A stretch of 64,000 nt of DNA from Deinandra increscens subsp. villosa (GCA_039602395.1 JBCNJP010000023.1:86993324-87057323); one strand, 5' to 3'; shown: positions 1 to 12,861, counted from the first letter of the stretch. The notes: a model not told the origin generated them from the letters alone. A program made the numbers and translations.

Positions 1-2234
1 TATCATCACAAACACCAAATTTAAAATTGTCACTCAAAGTGGTTTTCTCAAAGACATCAGACTCAGCAAATTTAAGTTTGGAACCATCAGTAAAAAACCC
101 ATTTTTATTCCAATCAAATTTTTCAAAAGACTCTTGACTTGAAAGACTTGAAGTTTCTTCCTTTTCACTTCCCTTACTGCTAACTACATCTGCACAAGAA
201 GTAGAGGAGTTAGTGGAGTTAGAAGTAGGAAATGAGAGTTTTATAGGACATTCAGAAAGCCTTTTGTCTATGTCAGCTAAAGAGTCTGTTGTCCCCTTTG
301 ATGGTATATGTTCAGAAATCATTTCATGCATGTGGGGCATGGGGACAGTATGAGTTGATGTTTCTTCTTTGACTTCATCCCCAAAACCTAGACCTGAATT
401 TTGTTGAACATATTTCATCCTAACATCAGAGTTATAGAAAAGAGATCTAGCTTCTAGCATTTTTGATTGAATCTTATTATTAGCATCAATCTTACTTTGA
501 GATTTAGCAAGCTGATCTTTCAATTCTTCTACCTCTTTTGTTAGATTTTCAACTTTTGTGTTAGCAACTCTCAACAAAACTCTAGTGTCACTTAGTTGAT
601 TATCAAGGTTTGTCACATCGAGCTTTGCAGCTTCATACTTTTCCTTATTTACTTTAGCCATATCTTTGAAATTGTTAGATTCCCTAGTGGCACGTTCACA
701 GTTTAGAGATTCATAGTAAAATTTAGATTCATATTCTTTGTAAGCTTTAAATACCTCTGCACAATGAGAACAAGAACAATTGCATACCTGTGTGTTGCTA
801 GAGTTGACATCAGGCCCTGGAGCAGTATTCGCCATGAATGCATGTTGGTTCATCTCTAGTGTTTCTCTCTCTGCTTCTTCCTCGGCTAGCATGGCGATGT
901 GTGTAAGAGTTAGACTTAGATCATCAACCTGAGTAGACCAGTCGTATCCTCCTGGAGTACTTTGAACAACAAGGGCTTTATCATCAGCTCCTACTTCCCT
1001 TTTCTTGACATTGTGTCTTTCATCACTTTTAGCACCTCTTTCAACTTTGGGCTTGGTGCACTCTCTGGCATAGTGACCGTATTCATTGCAGTTGAAGCAT
1101 CTCAGATTGGCTTTGTTGAAAGATAGCTTTACTCCTTTCCCATCATTCCAAGTCTTGCTCCCAGTTCTTGCCATATACTACTTGGCTCTCAGAGCCGACA
1201 TCCCCATTTGATAAGATATGTCCATCTTTTCAAGGTCATCTGGATTTAATTACTTGATTCACATCCTCATGAGACAGGTCATTTGGAAGTAAGGTACCTG
1301 CAACCAAAGCTTGATAACAACTCATTATTCCTACTCCCAAGGCAAAACTAGAATCTTTAGCTAAATTGTTAACATCCAATGTAACCAAGTTAGAGCCATT
1401 TGAGGAGCTTGATCCACTAGCAGCTTGAGAAATGAAGGCTAGAGGGTTTGATGTCAGATCAACTGTTTGAGTTACAGGTGTGCAGGGCTGTGATATAAAG
1501 GCTTGATTCACTTGTTTGGCCGCTGCTCCAATTCCCTGTTTTCTTGCCCTTTTGAGTTTCTTTTCTTCATAAGCTCGAATTGTAGACATGAGTGAGCTAA
1601 GGGTTGCTGTGTTCAAGTCCAAGACTCCTTCCATTACCTCCACTGTGCTATCCCAGTTAGGGGGCAAGGAGCTAATCAGCTTCTTGTTGACTTCCTTTTG
1701 AGTGTATGTCACCTCAACTTCTTTCATTGCTGTGACGATTTTGATGAACCTTTGCAATTGTGTCTCTATATTTTCCCCATGAATGTAGTTAAAATCATTA
1801 AATTGCTCTCTAAGGTTCTCTTTCCTCGACTCCTTCATGTCTGAGTTTCCTTCATATGCATCAACTAGAGCATCCCACAAAGTTTTAGCAGACTTGTACT
1901 CCTTGAAGGCTTCAGCAACCTCAGGTGAGAGTGCCATAGTTAATGCAGCAAGGGCCTTCCTATCCTTTTCCACTTTGTCCCAGTCTGTGTCAGACCATTC
2001 ATGCTTCTGTTTTATCACATCAGGTTGTCCGGATACTTGAATCTTTGGGACATAATCTCCAGCTTCAATTGATCTCATAATCTTGGGATCACTGTAGTTT
2101 GCATAGTTGACGAACCTGAACTTCCAACTCATGAAGTCCTTTCCTGAGGTCAGTCTTGGTGGTCTAGTCGCCGTACCGATTTGGGCATCCATTTCCAGAG
2201 TAGCCGAAGAAAGATTAGCCATATCAAAATCCAT
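1..2234 (-). pseudogene. gag: copia A gag (UBN2-type) with CCHC zinc knuckle and coiled-coil tail, broken
   Basis: Gag forms the virus-like particle and binds element RNA. The likely start is the methionine at 2234 (MDFDMANLSS), since the upstream extension runs into the hairpin array. Residues 1-330 match the plant copia gag pattern (WDALVDAYEG, a QFNDFNY region, SLPPNWDSTVEVME). The first frame ends at 1236. Reading resumes one frame over just downstream and meets another stop near 1180, then stays open to position 1. A CX2CX4HX4C knuckle (CFNCNEYGHYAREC) lies at 1099-1058. It is followed by about 250 residues rich in K, E and L that look coiled-coil (TKVENLTKEVEELKDQLAKS). Gag domain assignment is firm; loss of function is inferred from the frame breaks. 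Confidence 0.85.
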
Positions 2235-2261
2235 TGAGAGAACAAATTTCGGTTGGATCGA

Positions 2262-2740
2262 GAAGTACTTTCCGGTAGGACAAAGTTTGGATCGAAAAAG
2301 GTTTTCGATCAAAAAGAATGAATCGAAAAGGGTTTCCGATCGCAAGGGGTTTTCCGATCGCAAAGTGATGGACAGATCGAAAAGTCTCAACAGGGACTTT
2401 TCGATCAATAAGCACCGCGGATCGAAAAGTCACAGGGGACTTTTCGATCAAAAGAGGCTGATCGAGAAGTCACAGGGGGACTTCTCGACTGAGATGGTCG
2501 GATCGAAAAGTCTCAAAGGGACTTTTCGATTGGAGAAACTGATCGAGAAGTCACAAAAGGGGACTTCTCGATTGGGAAAGCTGGTCGAAAAGTCACAGGG
2601 AGAGGACTTTTCGACTGTAAGAGCCTGATCGAAAAGCCAGAAAGGGGGCTTTCTCGATCGTTTAAAGCGACTGAAGAGGATTTTTTTCGACCAGAAACCT
2701 GATCGAACAGACTGAGCAGGATCGAAAAGTCACAGAATCA
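2262..2740 (-). repeat. tandem hairpin array in copia A leader
   Basis: About ten imperfect units of roughly 40 bp. Each consists of GATCGAAAAGTC, a short spacer, GACTTTTCGATC, then a 10-base linker, so every unit is itself an inverted repeat. The array lies between primer-binding site and gag start. Long reading frames across it on both strands are a by-product of the repeat and are not proposed as genes. Confidence 0.85.
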
Positions 2741-2894
2741 CGAACGCAATCTTCCGAAACCTTCTGTCTTGAGTCGTAACCTGCACAAAACACCTCCGAA
2801 AGTGCTAAAAGCTGAAAATCACCAGAAAACTCAAATCGTTAGTACTCAAAACCTTGAATCTGATATCACGAGAGCCTCGAAACCTGCGTTTCTT

Positions 2895-2907
2895 GGCTCT
2901 GATACCA
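2895..2907 (-). promoter_or_regulatory. tRNA-iMet primer-binding site of copia A
   Basis: The minus strand reads TGGTATCAGAGCC, the usual complement to the 3' end of initiator methionine tRNA that primes minus-strand DNA synthesis in plant copia elements. It lies two bases inside the LTR. Confidence 0.9.
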
Positions 2908-2909
2908 AT

Positions 2910-3356
2910 TGTAAGGATCGTTTAAACCCTCACGTGATATCTAGACTAGTGAAACCGTGCGGAAACCGGTTTAACTAGGTGATTCAAGTATAAACACAAT
3001 AACTAATAATTGAAAAGTATTAAAACTAGAAAGCACAAACCGATTGAAGAACCAAAATTGTATTGATTGCTTGCAACTGCTTTACACCTTAGTCGAGGAA
3101 CTTCGAATACACCTTTGACCCTCAAAAAGACTAGCAACCCTAACTAGTTGCTATGAGGTTCTATATATAGTTGAGATTGACTTGGTAAACAAGTCAATCT
3201 CCTAAATGAATTTCGAAAACCCTTAGGCCCACTCTATACAAAACGGACCTAAACCCACACACATGTTAACCCAATTACATATTCATACTAGTCCAAAAAA
3301 TACTAAACAAGCCCAAAACTATCTAATGCAAAAGCCTCAATTTTCAGGTCTCTACA
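2910..3356 (-). repeat. 5' LTR of copia element A
   Basis: The plus-strand text starts TGTAAGGATCG two bases after the primer-binding-site complement and probably ends ...TCTACA, so on the minus strand the LTR runs TGTAGAGACC...CTTACA (447 bp, canonical TG...CA). The inner end is fixed by the primer-binding site. The outer end (3356) is a best guess, because the partner LTR is outside the window and the target duplication cannot be checked. Confidence 0.7.
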
Positions 3357-3364
3357 TAAACGAC

Positions 3365-6300
3365 TGTCAAGCACATTCGCCTCAGATAAAAAACAAACTG
3401 GCGGCGTTGAAAGAAGAAAAAAATCAACAAACGATGATACAATTGTTAGAACCGAACAAATCACTAATACAAAGCTGAGGTTTGTTTTGGACAAAAAAAA
3501 ATATGACAAAGGGGCAGCAGGCAGCGTGATTAAAAGCTAGAAAAAATTGAAAAATATGCACACGATATCAAGAATGAAGTAGAGACTGAAACGCAATCAG
3601 CCACCGACAGTGGAACGCAAGAGGACATATCAGGTAATAAATATTAAAGTAGTAAGTTTAATATTGCATTATGCAACAGTCTGTTAACACATTTATAAAA
3701 TGAACAATGCAGCGTTCGAGTTGAGAAGGAGACAACTGTCAGTTGAGAAGGAGAGTGGAAACATCACCAGTTCAGGCGATGAAAACATAGAAAACGTGGT
3801 TGGGGGTGAAAGCAATAAAGATAACGACGAGACATAAAGCGAAGGCGATGACAAACGATACATTGAAGATGAAGAAGCTGAAGACGCGAAAGATGAAAAT
3901 GTTGAGGGAGATGAAAATGTTACGGAAGATAACAACTGCAATGAATCGAAGGAAGAAGGTAAAGGTGAAGAAGCTGATGACGAAGAAGGAACTGGTGGTG
4001 AAAGCGATAAATCTGACGATGAAGAAAAAGACGAGGACGATGAAGCTGATATTACGATGCACAACGGAGGTAAATTATAATAACATATAATAAATTTAAT
4101 TACAACGAAAAATGTTAACATTTATTAATCGTGTATTTTTTTTTGTTTATATACATACGTAGCGAAAAACTCAAAAAGCAAAGATGGAGGTTCGTCTATA
4201 AGGACAAAGTCAATGAAAAACAAATTTGAAAAAGAGTACAGTTTGGTAGATGAGAGCGATGAAAGCGAGGAGTACGTGCCACATAGCGGATCAGATGATA
4301 AAGGTATTTATTGATTATTAGTGCAACATTCAATAGTAGTATGATACACTATGAAGTATTATTCTGATGCATTATTCAATATTAACATGATGAACTATGC
4401 AACACTATTGGAAAAATTAGTATTATTGTCTTTTTTTTTATTTGAACACCGATGCATTATGCATCATTTTAAAAAATCCCGTTGTGTTATTTAACATGTA
4501 CAAAGCTGAGTTCGTCAAAGAAACGAAAGAGAAACCAGATTAAAAAAAAAAGCCCGTGACATCGAGGAAACACTATGAATTATGCAACAATTTTAAAAAC
4601 CCCGCTGTGTTATTTAACAGGTAAGAAGCCGAGTTCATCAAAGAAACCAGCACATGAAAAAAAAAAACAAAGGCCGGTCGAAAAAAAATGGTTGTCGCTT
4701 AACACACGAATGTCGCTAAAAAAGTTGTATGAAACAATCCAAATTCTAACGAAGGTTCAGAGGGCAGAGGTAAGACAGCTGAAGCTGGGTCTCTTGTTGA
4801 AACTCAGAACGAACGAGATACCCACAAAGTTAGCCCACTATGTGGTTGACAAATTCAACAAAAAAACGAAGGAGATTGATTTGGGTGCAACGAAGATAAA
4901 GACTGACGCTGATGTGGTTGTGAAAGTTCTAGGGCTGCCAAACTGCGGCATCGTGCTGGGAGACACAAAGAAAAGGTCGAGGGGGACGTTTGTAACGGGG
5001 TGGAAGGAACGGTATCCGGGATCATCATACGTTAGCCCGAAGCAAGTCGCAGACATGATAAAAGCCGAACGCAGAAATACACAAAACAAGTATTTCAAAC
5101 TCGACTTCATATCGCTTATGGTAGGCACGCTTGTTTACAGTATGAAAGCAGGCAACCTGATGATCGACTACATGGCGAACATCACCGACGACACTGATTT
5201 ATGCAACATAAACTGGTGTGATTTCATGCTAAGTTCATTAAAGAGATGCAAGGAAAGATGGATACAAAACAACAAAGGTTTGTGGTTCACAGGCCCTCTC
5301 GCGTTTTTGACGGTACGTCATTCGCTGCCCCAACATTCTGTACATGTTATTTACATATACAATTTTTAATTCTTAAATACAAAAAATGCAGATGGTATAC
5401 GTGGATGGAACAACATGTGGCGCGTTCCTACAAGAGTGTGGTGTTCCACCAATCACATTTTGGACGAAAGACAATTTGGAGATCAGAGAAAGGTTCGAGA
5501 TAAAAAAACAGGGGGTTTGGAACTGGTGAGGCGAGGGATTTGTACGTTGACGAAAAAGGAGACAGAAGCGAGGAGGACGAAGATCTAACGACTCTGAAGG
5601 TAGTTATTTGTGTATATGTATACATATATAGATACAGATAGGCTGGTCACAAAATGTCGCACCACACAACAATGTGTCCTAAAACAATGGTGCAACATGC
5701 AATATTGTATAATTGTTTTTTTTTTATATAAACAACGTATTAAAATAGTACAAATGTTGTATTACGCAATCCTGAAATATAAATACAATGATGCAGAATG
5801 CAGCATTGGATTGCATATATACTCTTTCAAGATAAAAACCAAATATAACGTATATAATATTGCATTATGAAACACTATATTAGAAACATAATGGTGAATT
5901 ATGCAACATTATATTATATATTTTTTTAAGTATAATCAAGAATAGTATGTGAAATGTTGCATTTTGCACCACTACTGAAAATAGGCTAAAATATTAATAT
6001 CTTGTTTAAACATGTGAAACAGAGTTGTATTGACGAGCTGGAGGACGCGTTCGAGCAGATGAAACTCGGAAAGGAAAAAGTCGTAAAGGTGTTGAAAGCA
6101 ACAGTTACGAAGTTTAAGAACAAGAAAAAGGTCGATGAGTTTCTGCAAAATTACAAGAGTTTCTTCACGTACGTTGACGACATCACCACAACAGTTCATG
6201 AAACCACATCAACTAACGAACCTGGAGTGGAACTGCAAACTGATGGCCCTTCACTGGATGAAGTGGTAACAAACATCGCCAAGGTGGCTACAGAAGTCGA

Positions 6301-8192
6301 AGAACAGCCCAAAAGTTCGAAGATGTCGAAGAAAAGAAAACGCATAAACGATCCTTCGATGCCAAGTTTCGAGCTGCTATCATCATCGCAAAGCACGCCT
6401 GAATCAGATGTGGACGAGAACAACAAGAAAGAAGATTTGAAAGCGGTCCGGATGAACACAAATAAGAAGAATGCCTCTCCAAGCAAAAGTTCAAAAATTG
6501 TAGCAGCTAAGAAGACGTTGAAAAAATGGACAAATACAAAATTTACAAGACCAACAGGGTCCGGTCCACTATATGTTAAATTGGCGGATGCAAATCGAAG
6601 CAAAAAGCCGTTGGAAAATTGTACAAGGAAAGAAGTTGATATCAACAAGCCGATTGACGACATCGAAAATACGTTATGGATCTATTTGAGGAAGCTGTTA
6701 AAGGACAAGAAAGTTGATGAGTTGAAGAAAACAACAAAAAGGTGTTCAGGGCGCGAAGGTCGTTGAAACTAACAAGGAAGGAATGTCGGCGTCAAATGTG
6801 TTGGTGGTGGTAGATGACGGCAAAAATGACGAGCCAACTGTAACAACTCCATATTTGTAAGTACAATACTAAGTATATTTTAGTATTTAATTGTGTTTTT
6901 AAGATTAGTGCACTATGCATTACAGTTTTACTGTAAAAATTAATAACACATGTGTACATAACGTGCAGGCAACAAATATTTGAAAACGCACATGGTTTTC
7001 AGACAAAAGCATTCATGCTGACTACTATGATAACTGGTAGGTGGGTTTCTGATGATTTTTTTAACCTGTTGGGTGATGCTAATGAACTATGAAGAGAGAG
7101 TAGTCACAAACAAAGCGCCCAAACGTCTATATTTGCACGCGTGAACATTTGTAAGTACTTTACTTAACGACTATATATTTATTTATTTATTTATTTTTGT
7201 TTTTTAATTTGTTTGAATACGATAACAAATGGATGATATGATTAAACCTTCGGGAACTTTTAACACAGTGACGCTATGTAAAAAGTTGAAAAACAATATC
7301 AAATACGTGCTAGAAGACAGGGAAGATCTGATGGATTTGAAGTGTTTCGATTTAGTCGTGGTGCCGATTATTGAAGACAAGCACTACTAAGTGATAGTGT
7401 TCGACATGCTCGGCCCGAGTATCGAGGTTATAGACAACAACGACAGTGAATTTATATGTCCGGACGTCGGATATAAATACACAAAGAATGGGACACCGGC
7501 AAAAATTGTAAGACGTTCACAATAATTTACGTATTTTTTTCTTTAATAAATTGCATAGACATAAACAATGTTAGTATACAACAATGATACACAATGCATA
7601 TGTATCAAACAATGATGCATATTGCATTTGTATTACGTACTAATGCATATTGAACTACTATATATTATGTTTGTTAAACAGTGTACTAATCTATGCATAC
7701 AAATGATGTTTAACAGAAACATCTATTCTGCCATTACATTGAAAATATGAAACACCCGATGACAAGGTTTATGCATAAATGCGTAATTTCAAAAAAGTAG
7801 AATGGTTTACGGTTGATAATGAAACAGATTGTGCCGTGTTCGCAATGCGACACATGGAGATGCACAAGGGACATAGTCACACATTTGAATGCGGGTTCAG
7901 CCTTGTAAAAGATATCCAGGATGCGCAGCTGACAAACCTAAGAATGAGGTATGTAACAAAGATTATGTCATCGCCTGTAAACGTACTTGGAGCTGATGTA
8001 TACAGGATGGCCGAGGAAGCTGTGGTGAATCTAAAGAAGACGATGGAAGATGGAAAGGACCCGGATGAGGTGGAAGAAGAGATTGTGTTGCTAACATATG
8101 TCGTCGAGGAATGTGAGGAGGTTGAGAGAAAGTTCAAAGACATAACAGTGAAAAGACAAGAAACGTGGATGGAACGGAAGAGAATTCTAAAG
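3365..8192 (+). pseudogene. Ulp1-like (peptidase C48) protein gene, multi-exon, decayed
   Basis: Proteins of this kind are transposon-borne relatives of SUMO proteases. Readable exons: acidic 3706-4070; 4163-4302; 4621-5312 (basic start, then a helical domain common to plant Ulp1-type transposon proteins); 5392-5599; 6023-6857; 6970-7150; about 7228-7507; 7717-8192. The catalytic half is recognisable. FDLVVVPIIEDKHY...VIVFD carries the putative catalytic His, IEVIDNND the Asp, and TDCAVFAMRHMEMHKG the Cys. Lesions: TAA at 3835-3837 in the acidic exon; a frameshift in the A/G runs near 5505-5515; TAA at 7388-7390 right after the His-Tyr; a frameshift around 7780-7795 before the Cys motif. Splice sites follow GT-AG. 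Assignment to C48 is by motif order; the 5' end is interrupted by copia A. Confidence 0.75.
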
Positions 8193-11100
8193 GTAAGCGT
8201 GTATCTTTTGCGGAATAGAAACAGATAGGCAGATTGTTATGTATTTTTTGGAAGTAAAGAAACTTTTCTTTTATCTTAATTGGTTGTAGCAAGTTTATGG
8301 TGAATGATGCAGGATGTAATGTTTGTTGGATTATAAGCACATTTTTTTTCATGTGTTAACAGATTTGTTGCATGATGCAACATTACTAAAAAACGCATGT
8401 GTTGTATTAGGAATCTAGTTTACGGTGCATGACGCAATGTTTGTTGGATTATTATTAGGTTTGGTAATGTATTAGAATTATGATGCATGATGCAGCAGTT
8501 AAATGTATACGCATGTTTTACATGTTTGGTTGGCACGTGTTTGTTGCATAATGCAAACACTACTAAAATTTGTGTTTTTTAAAAATCATTTTATTAAGAT
8601 TCTATTGCACAATGCAATAGTATCATGTTTGAAAACGATATTGTCAACCTAATGAAAACGAACAATCAGAAATCAGCCCATAACATGATGCATATCATCA
8701 AACACATCAACAAAGTTCCATAACATGATGCATATCATCAAGTATAAAATATGTAATACAAATACGAAAAAGAAAGTATATTCCAAACTATAGCTGTTTA
8801 AATTCAGCTTTATGAGAGAATCGGCCGTCAAAAGACAAACAAAGATATGAGTGTGATGACACAAAAAAAAAAGATATGAGTCTGATGACGGCGTATCAAG
8901 TGGACACGTCAAAAGATGTACGAGCATCATCCGCAAAGGATGACAAACCATCATCAGGAAAAGAAACAGTGGCGGCCACATTTGCAACAGCCGATGCTTT
9001 TGCAGCTCTTACCTGTTAACACCATAAAAAGAAAGTGGTGTATAAAGTCGCAAAATAAAACAACTAGTGCAATGTGCAACATTAATAAATAAAGTAAACA
9101 AAAAAAAAAGAAAAAACGGTAAGTATTGTACCTTTGCAGCCGCAACCGCCTCCTGACCATGAACCTGTAATATATAATAAAGAAATCAAGGTGTTTTAAT
9201 CGCACAAAAGTAAATATATAAAAAATAGTGCATTGTGCAATCGTGTCATCTAAAATTAAATATATATTATAAAAAAAAAGTCACACAACTCATTAATAAT
9301 GGTACCTTCTCACACGTTCGCGCGTTATGGTCAGTCACATACTATTTGCATTTGTCACACAATCTTGACGCTTTACCCTTTTTAAATTGTTGATGGCCTT
9401 CTCACGCTCTCCAACAAAACGTTTACTGTTGTTGTCATATTTGTTGTTATGTTTGTCGTATCCGCAACCCCTAGTTCTGATCGATTGAGGCAGGATGAGC
9501 GTCGTGGTTCCAGTTTCAGGAACATGAAGAATGTCACTAATAATAGCGGTCGTACGAAGACAGTCTGGATCGTATGGTATTTCAGCAAAAATCTTGATTT
9601 TTAGAGCTTTAACTTGTTCGTAAAGGGCTGAAAGCTCTATAAGGTTTCGCCTTAAACAGTCAACGCAAAGGCCCACAGTGTCCAAAGTCCTCGTTTCGCA
9701 TTCTGGTTTCAACACAGTTGTCAATTATGTGTTTGATATGTCGTATACCCTCCTCGGTAATGAGTCACGCCTCCAACGCTTAGGTATGTACTGATCGGGT
9801 ATGGCTTGTACTTGTTCGAGTCTAAACACAGCAAAGATGTGCCGACACAAATATCCAATGCGCCTGAATAGACTACATATACACAAGGATGATGTGTCTC
9901 GTACATCGAAGGTGACATGTATACGAAATAAGATAAACACATAAGTCACAAGGGTCCCTAAGTCATAATTACATTATATTGCATAACGCATCATTATAAT
10001 AATGATAAATACCCAAAAAAAAAAACAAAGTTAAATAATATTTCACAATGCATCTTTATAATAATGACATAGAAAATACAAACTTAAATCCTTAATAAAC
10101 ATCACCTCAAAAGTGCAGACGGGGGCGAGCATTTGATTGTACTGGACTACGTTATACAGCTTTACACATCCGATGACCGTGGGTATAGATGTCGAACAAG
10201 ATAAAAATCCCCTATCTATCTCTTTTTGTACTAAGCGAAACAAAGTCGGCGTGTATATTTCTGACGCATGTCGCTCGATAAGTAAAGGGGTAGTACAAAT
10301 TGTCGTCGTAGTCATCATTCTAAATTTAAGCTCACGTTGCTTCTGTTGTTGGCCGTCTATCGCAGTGTCAAAGCACACGAGGAATTGAAGTAGCGTGTTC
10401 GACTTGTTGGTGTTGACCTTGAACATTGCATTTGAACTCTCGCATCTCGACGTTGTTTTCATTAAACACGAGGAATTGAAGTAGCGTGTTCGACTTGTTG
10501 GTACCCACCTATGCCTGATAGCGTACATTTCGCCAAGCCAATCATGATCGGTTAAATTGTACTCTTCCATGAGTGTGGTCCAACGTTGCTCAAAATCTTC
10601 CGGCTCGATTAGGAGGTCCCATACCAAATTACTAATTCTCTTTTTAAGTTGTTTGTTATCCACGGTGGAGCCTTTCAACTGCAAATGAAATAAATATGAA
10701 CCGTGAATAAGTTACATGATGTGATGCATGGTGCAATAATACAAAGCACAACCACATATACCTTAACGGGTATTTTCATAACGATATGCCACATGCATAA
10801 TCGATGCGAGGACTTATGGAAAACTTTCAGGACAACCTACCTCATCGAAGCGTCCTGGTCGGTCAGCACAAGTCTCGGTTGTTTAGAATGAACCTTTAAG
10901 AAATTTTCGAGCAGCCACAAATACGACTCAATAGTCTCATCACAAATCAAACCAGCACTGAACGTGACGCACTCCGTATGGTGATCGACACCTGTAAATG
11001 GTACAAATATCATATTGTATCTGAAAATAATAAATAGTATATGTTAAATACATTTTGTTATAATGCATGATGCAATAGTAATTGAATTATATCATACTAT

Positions 11101-12500
11101 GTGTATAAAAGTGCACGTTGCGTTAATATGTCAAACAAATTGCATGTAACAACATAATATAGATGCATGATGCATCGATACAGACAACAAACACATACAA
11201 CAAAGTCACCAAAAATCAAAGCAACACACGTGCATACACATATATCATATAAAATATCATATAAGCATATACAAATTATATTGAAAAACAAAGAAAAGAA
11301 TCGTTACTTGTTCGTCTTGTATGTCGCATCGAATGCAAGAACGAAACCAAACTCATCGTAATGGCATCTTGACAGGTCGTCAGCCCAAAGCAGCCCCCTT
11401 ACCTCATGGTTAACGACTTTGTATTCGAAGTAGAAATTATGGAGGTTTTTGATACGAGAAATAAGAGTGTCAATTGTTAACTGATCATCTCTGTCATGGA
11501 TAAATAGCCTGGTGTTGTGATAAAAGTTCTTGAAGTCTATACCTTTACCACGAACAAAATGATGACCTCCCTTTAGTGTACAAAGGGCCTTGTGAGCTCT
11601 GACTGGGCCGATATTGTGCATACTTAGCGAGTGGATTAGGTGCTGTTCGGTGAATGTGATAGCACGTTGATTACTGGAAAAGTCCATAAACTCCTGATCG
11701 ATCAAAGGATGGTTATGGAAATCATTCCATCCGTATAGTATGTACTCTGAAGTTCCATGAACTACTTTAAGTCGGATACACGCCATACAATTTGTCAACT
11801 TCACACGCGTGGATCGCTTATTGTTATGGTTCGCCATGCTAAAATTTACGAGTTGCGGTCTCCCGTACCGCTTACAATGCATGAAACGATAGCTGATTGT
11901 TTTGGTGCGTTCCTTGTGAGTGTCGTGTTTTGTCATGAAATCGTCATTTTTTTTGCATACGCTTCATACATTGCAACAACGTCTTCCCATAAAGCATAAA
12001 CTGTGCCAACAGGAGGTTCAAATTCAGCAGGAACATCGGGTTCGTAAAACCTACTACTAATAGGAGTCGAAAACACTCGGTTGTAGGCACCACCTGTTAT
12101 GGTCAATAAAAAAAATAACAACATTAGCGGTTACGTATATTTGTTAAAAAGGCAGTGAGCGTATGAAGTTGCATAATACAGCACACTAATTATAGCATAA
12201 TGCAACGGTAACATAAAAGTCAATCATGTATACAACATACACATAGCAAACATTTATACAAAAAAAGAAAAAAAAACAGCATACATGTAACAAGAGACCA
12301 AATGTTACCCCCAGTCAATAACCTCATGCTATAGGTAGTACAACTATATAATGGTGTAGAGTAGACATAAAAATAACAACTAATGTTACGTTATGTATCA
12401 TTTAATACAAACTTATAAACCGATCATATACATAATGATGTAAAGAGCAGGCATAACAATAATAACTAATGTTGTATTGTGCATCGGTTAATACAATCTT
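3660..12500. repeat. dispersed TGCAT-N-ATGCA words in MULE introns and spacer
   Basis: Roughly thirty occurrences of a short near-palindrome resembling TTGCATNATGCAAC, for example near 3668, 4452, 5892, 8364, 8484, 8540, 9067, 9981, 10722, 11062, 11162 and 12169. They fall almost entirely in introns of both genes and in the spacer between them, and are rare in the exons. Confidence 0.65.
4467..4647 (+). repeat. duplicated exon edge inside Ulp1-like gene
   Basis: The segment 4467-4524 (intron end plus exon start) recurs at 4591-4647 with a few substitutions. The second copy keeps the splice acceptor (TTTAACAG); in the first it reads TTTAACATG, so only copy two looks usable. Confidence 0.75.
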
Positions 12501-12861
12501 ATAAAACGAACGTATACATAACGGTGGATAAAGCAATAAATTAATAAAACATACAACATTCACATATGTCGTCGGAATCGAGAGAAAACAACTCAAAATC
12601 TATGAAAAATGATTAAGAACGTATTCATACCGTGAGTTCGACGCCAACATAAGCTAACGACGTTTTAGGTTTTGTTTTATGAGATCGTTTCTTAGAGGAA
12701 ACGCCCGATGAATATGCGCTATCTGCTGCAATGTGTGGATTTGAAGGTCGGAGATTTAAGTCAGATCGAATCGAATTGGATGCCGGTTCAGTAATGGATG
12801 AGTTCGAGTTGCATTCGTTAACAATCAAGTTGTTAGAGTCAATGAATTCGATGCCAGGCAT
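8898..12861 (-). pseudogene. MULE transposase, FAR1/MURA family, multi-exon, decayed
   Basis: Exons (minus): 12861-12631 (MPGIEFIDSNN...); 12093-11308 (FAR1 zinc-finger region, then the start of the MULE transposase domain ending FVLAFDATYKTNK); 11020-10762 (VPFTGVDHH, LTDQDASM, SHRLCMWH: the DDE-type core); 10678-10106 (RHRWVP, TTSRCESSN); 9957 to about 9303 (SWIM zinc finger LCIC...LCRH, then PKRWRRD, and a Cys/His tail); small 3' exons 9164-9133 and 9014-8898. Damage: one base short in an A run at 11947-11954; TAG at 10837-10839; TAA at about 9725-9727; a frame break near 9350. Domain order and length match plant FAR1/MURA transposases. Introns have GT-AG borders and abundant TGCA-type words. 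Confidence 0.85.

Larger units (their letters stand above)
1..3356 (-). mobile_element. Ty1/copia LTR retrotransposon A, 5' part (cut by window edge)
   Basis: Read on the minus strand, the order is LTR (3356-2910), primer-binding site (2907-2895), a hairpin-rich leader, then gag (2234 towards 1), which stays open to the left edge. Protease, integrase, RT and the second LTR would lie outside the window. The element sits in the 5' part of the MULE Ulp1-like gene that resumes at 3357. The gag reading frame carries at least one frameshift and one stop, so this copy is not autonomous. Confidence 0.85.

Noticed and set aside
2107..2628. 173-codon plus-strand frame over the start of copia A gag and the hairpin array
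   Set aside because: It is antisense to gag and its second half is the translated GATCGAAAAG repeat; no independent motif.
3693..4121. Serine-rich minus-strand frame of 142 codons
   Set aside because: It is the antisense shadow of the acidic, GAA/GAT-rich exon of the Ulp1-like gene.
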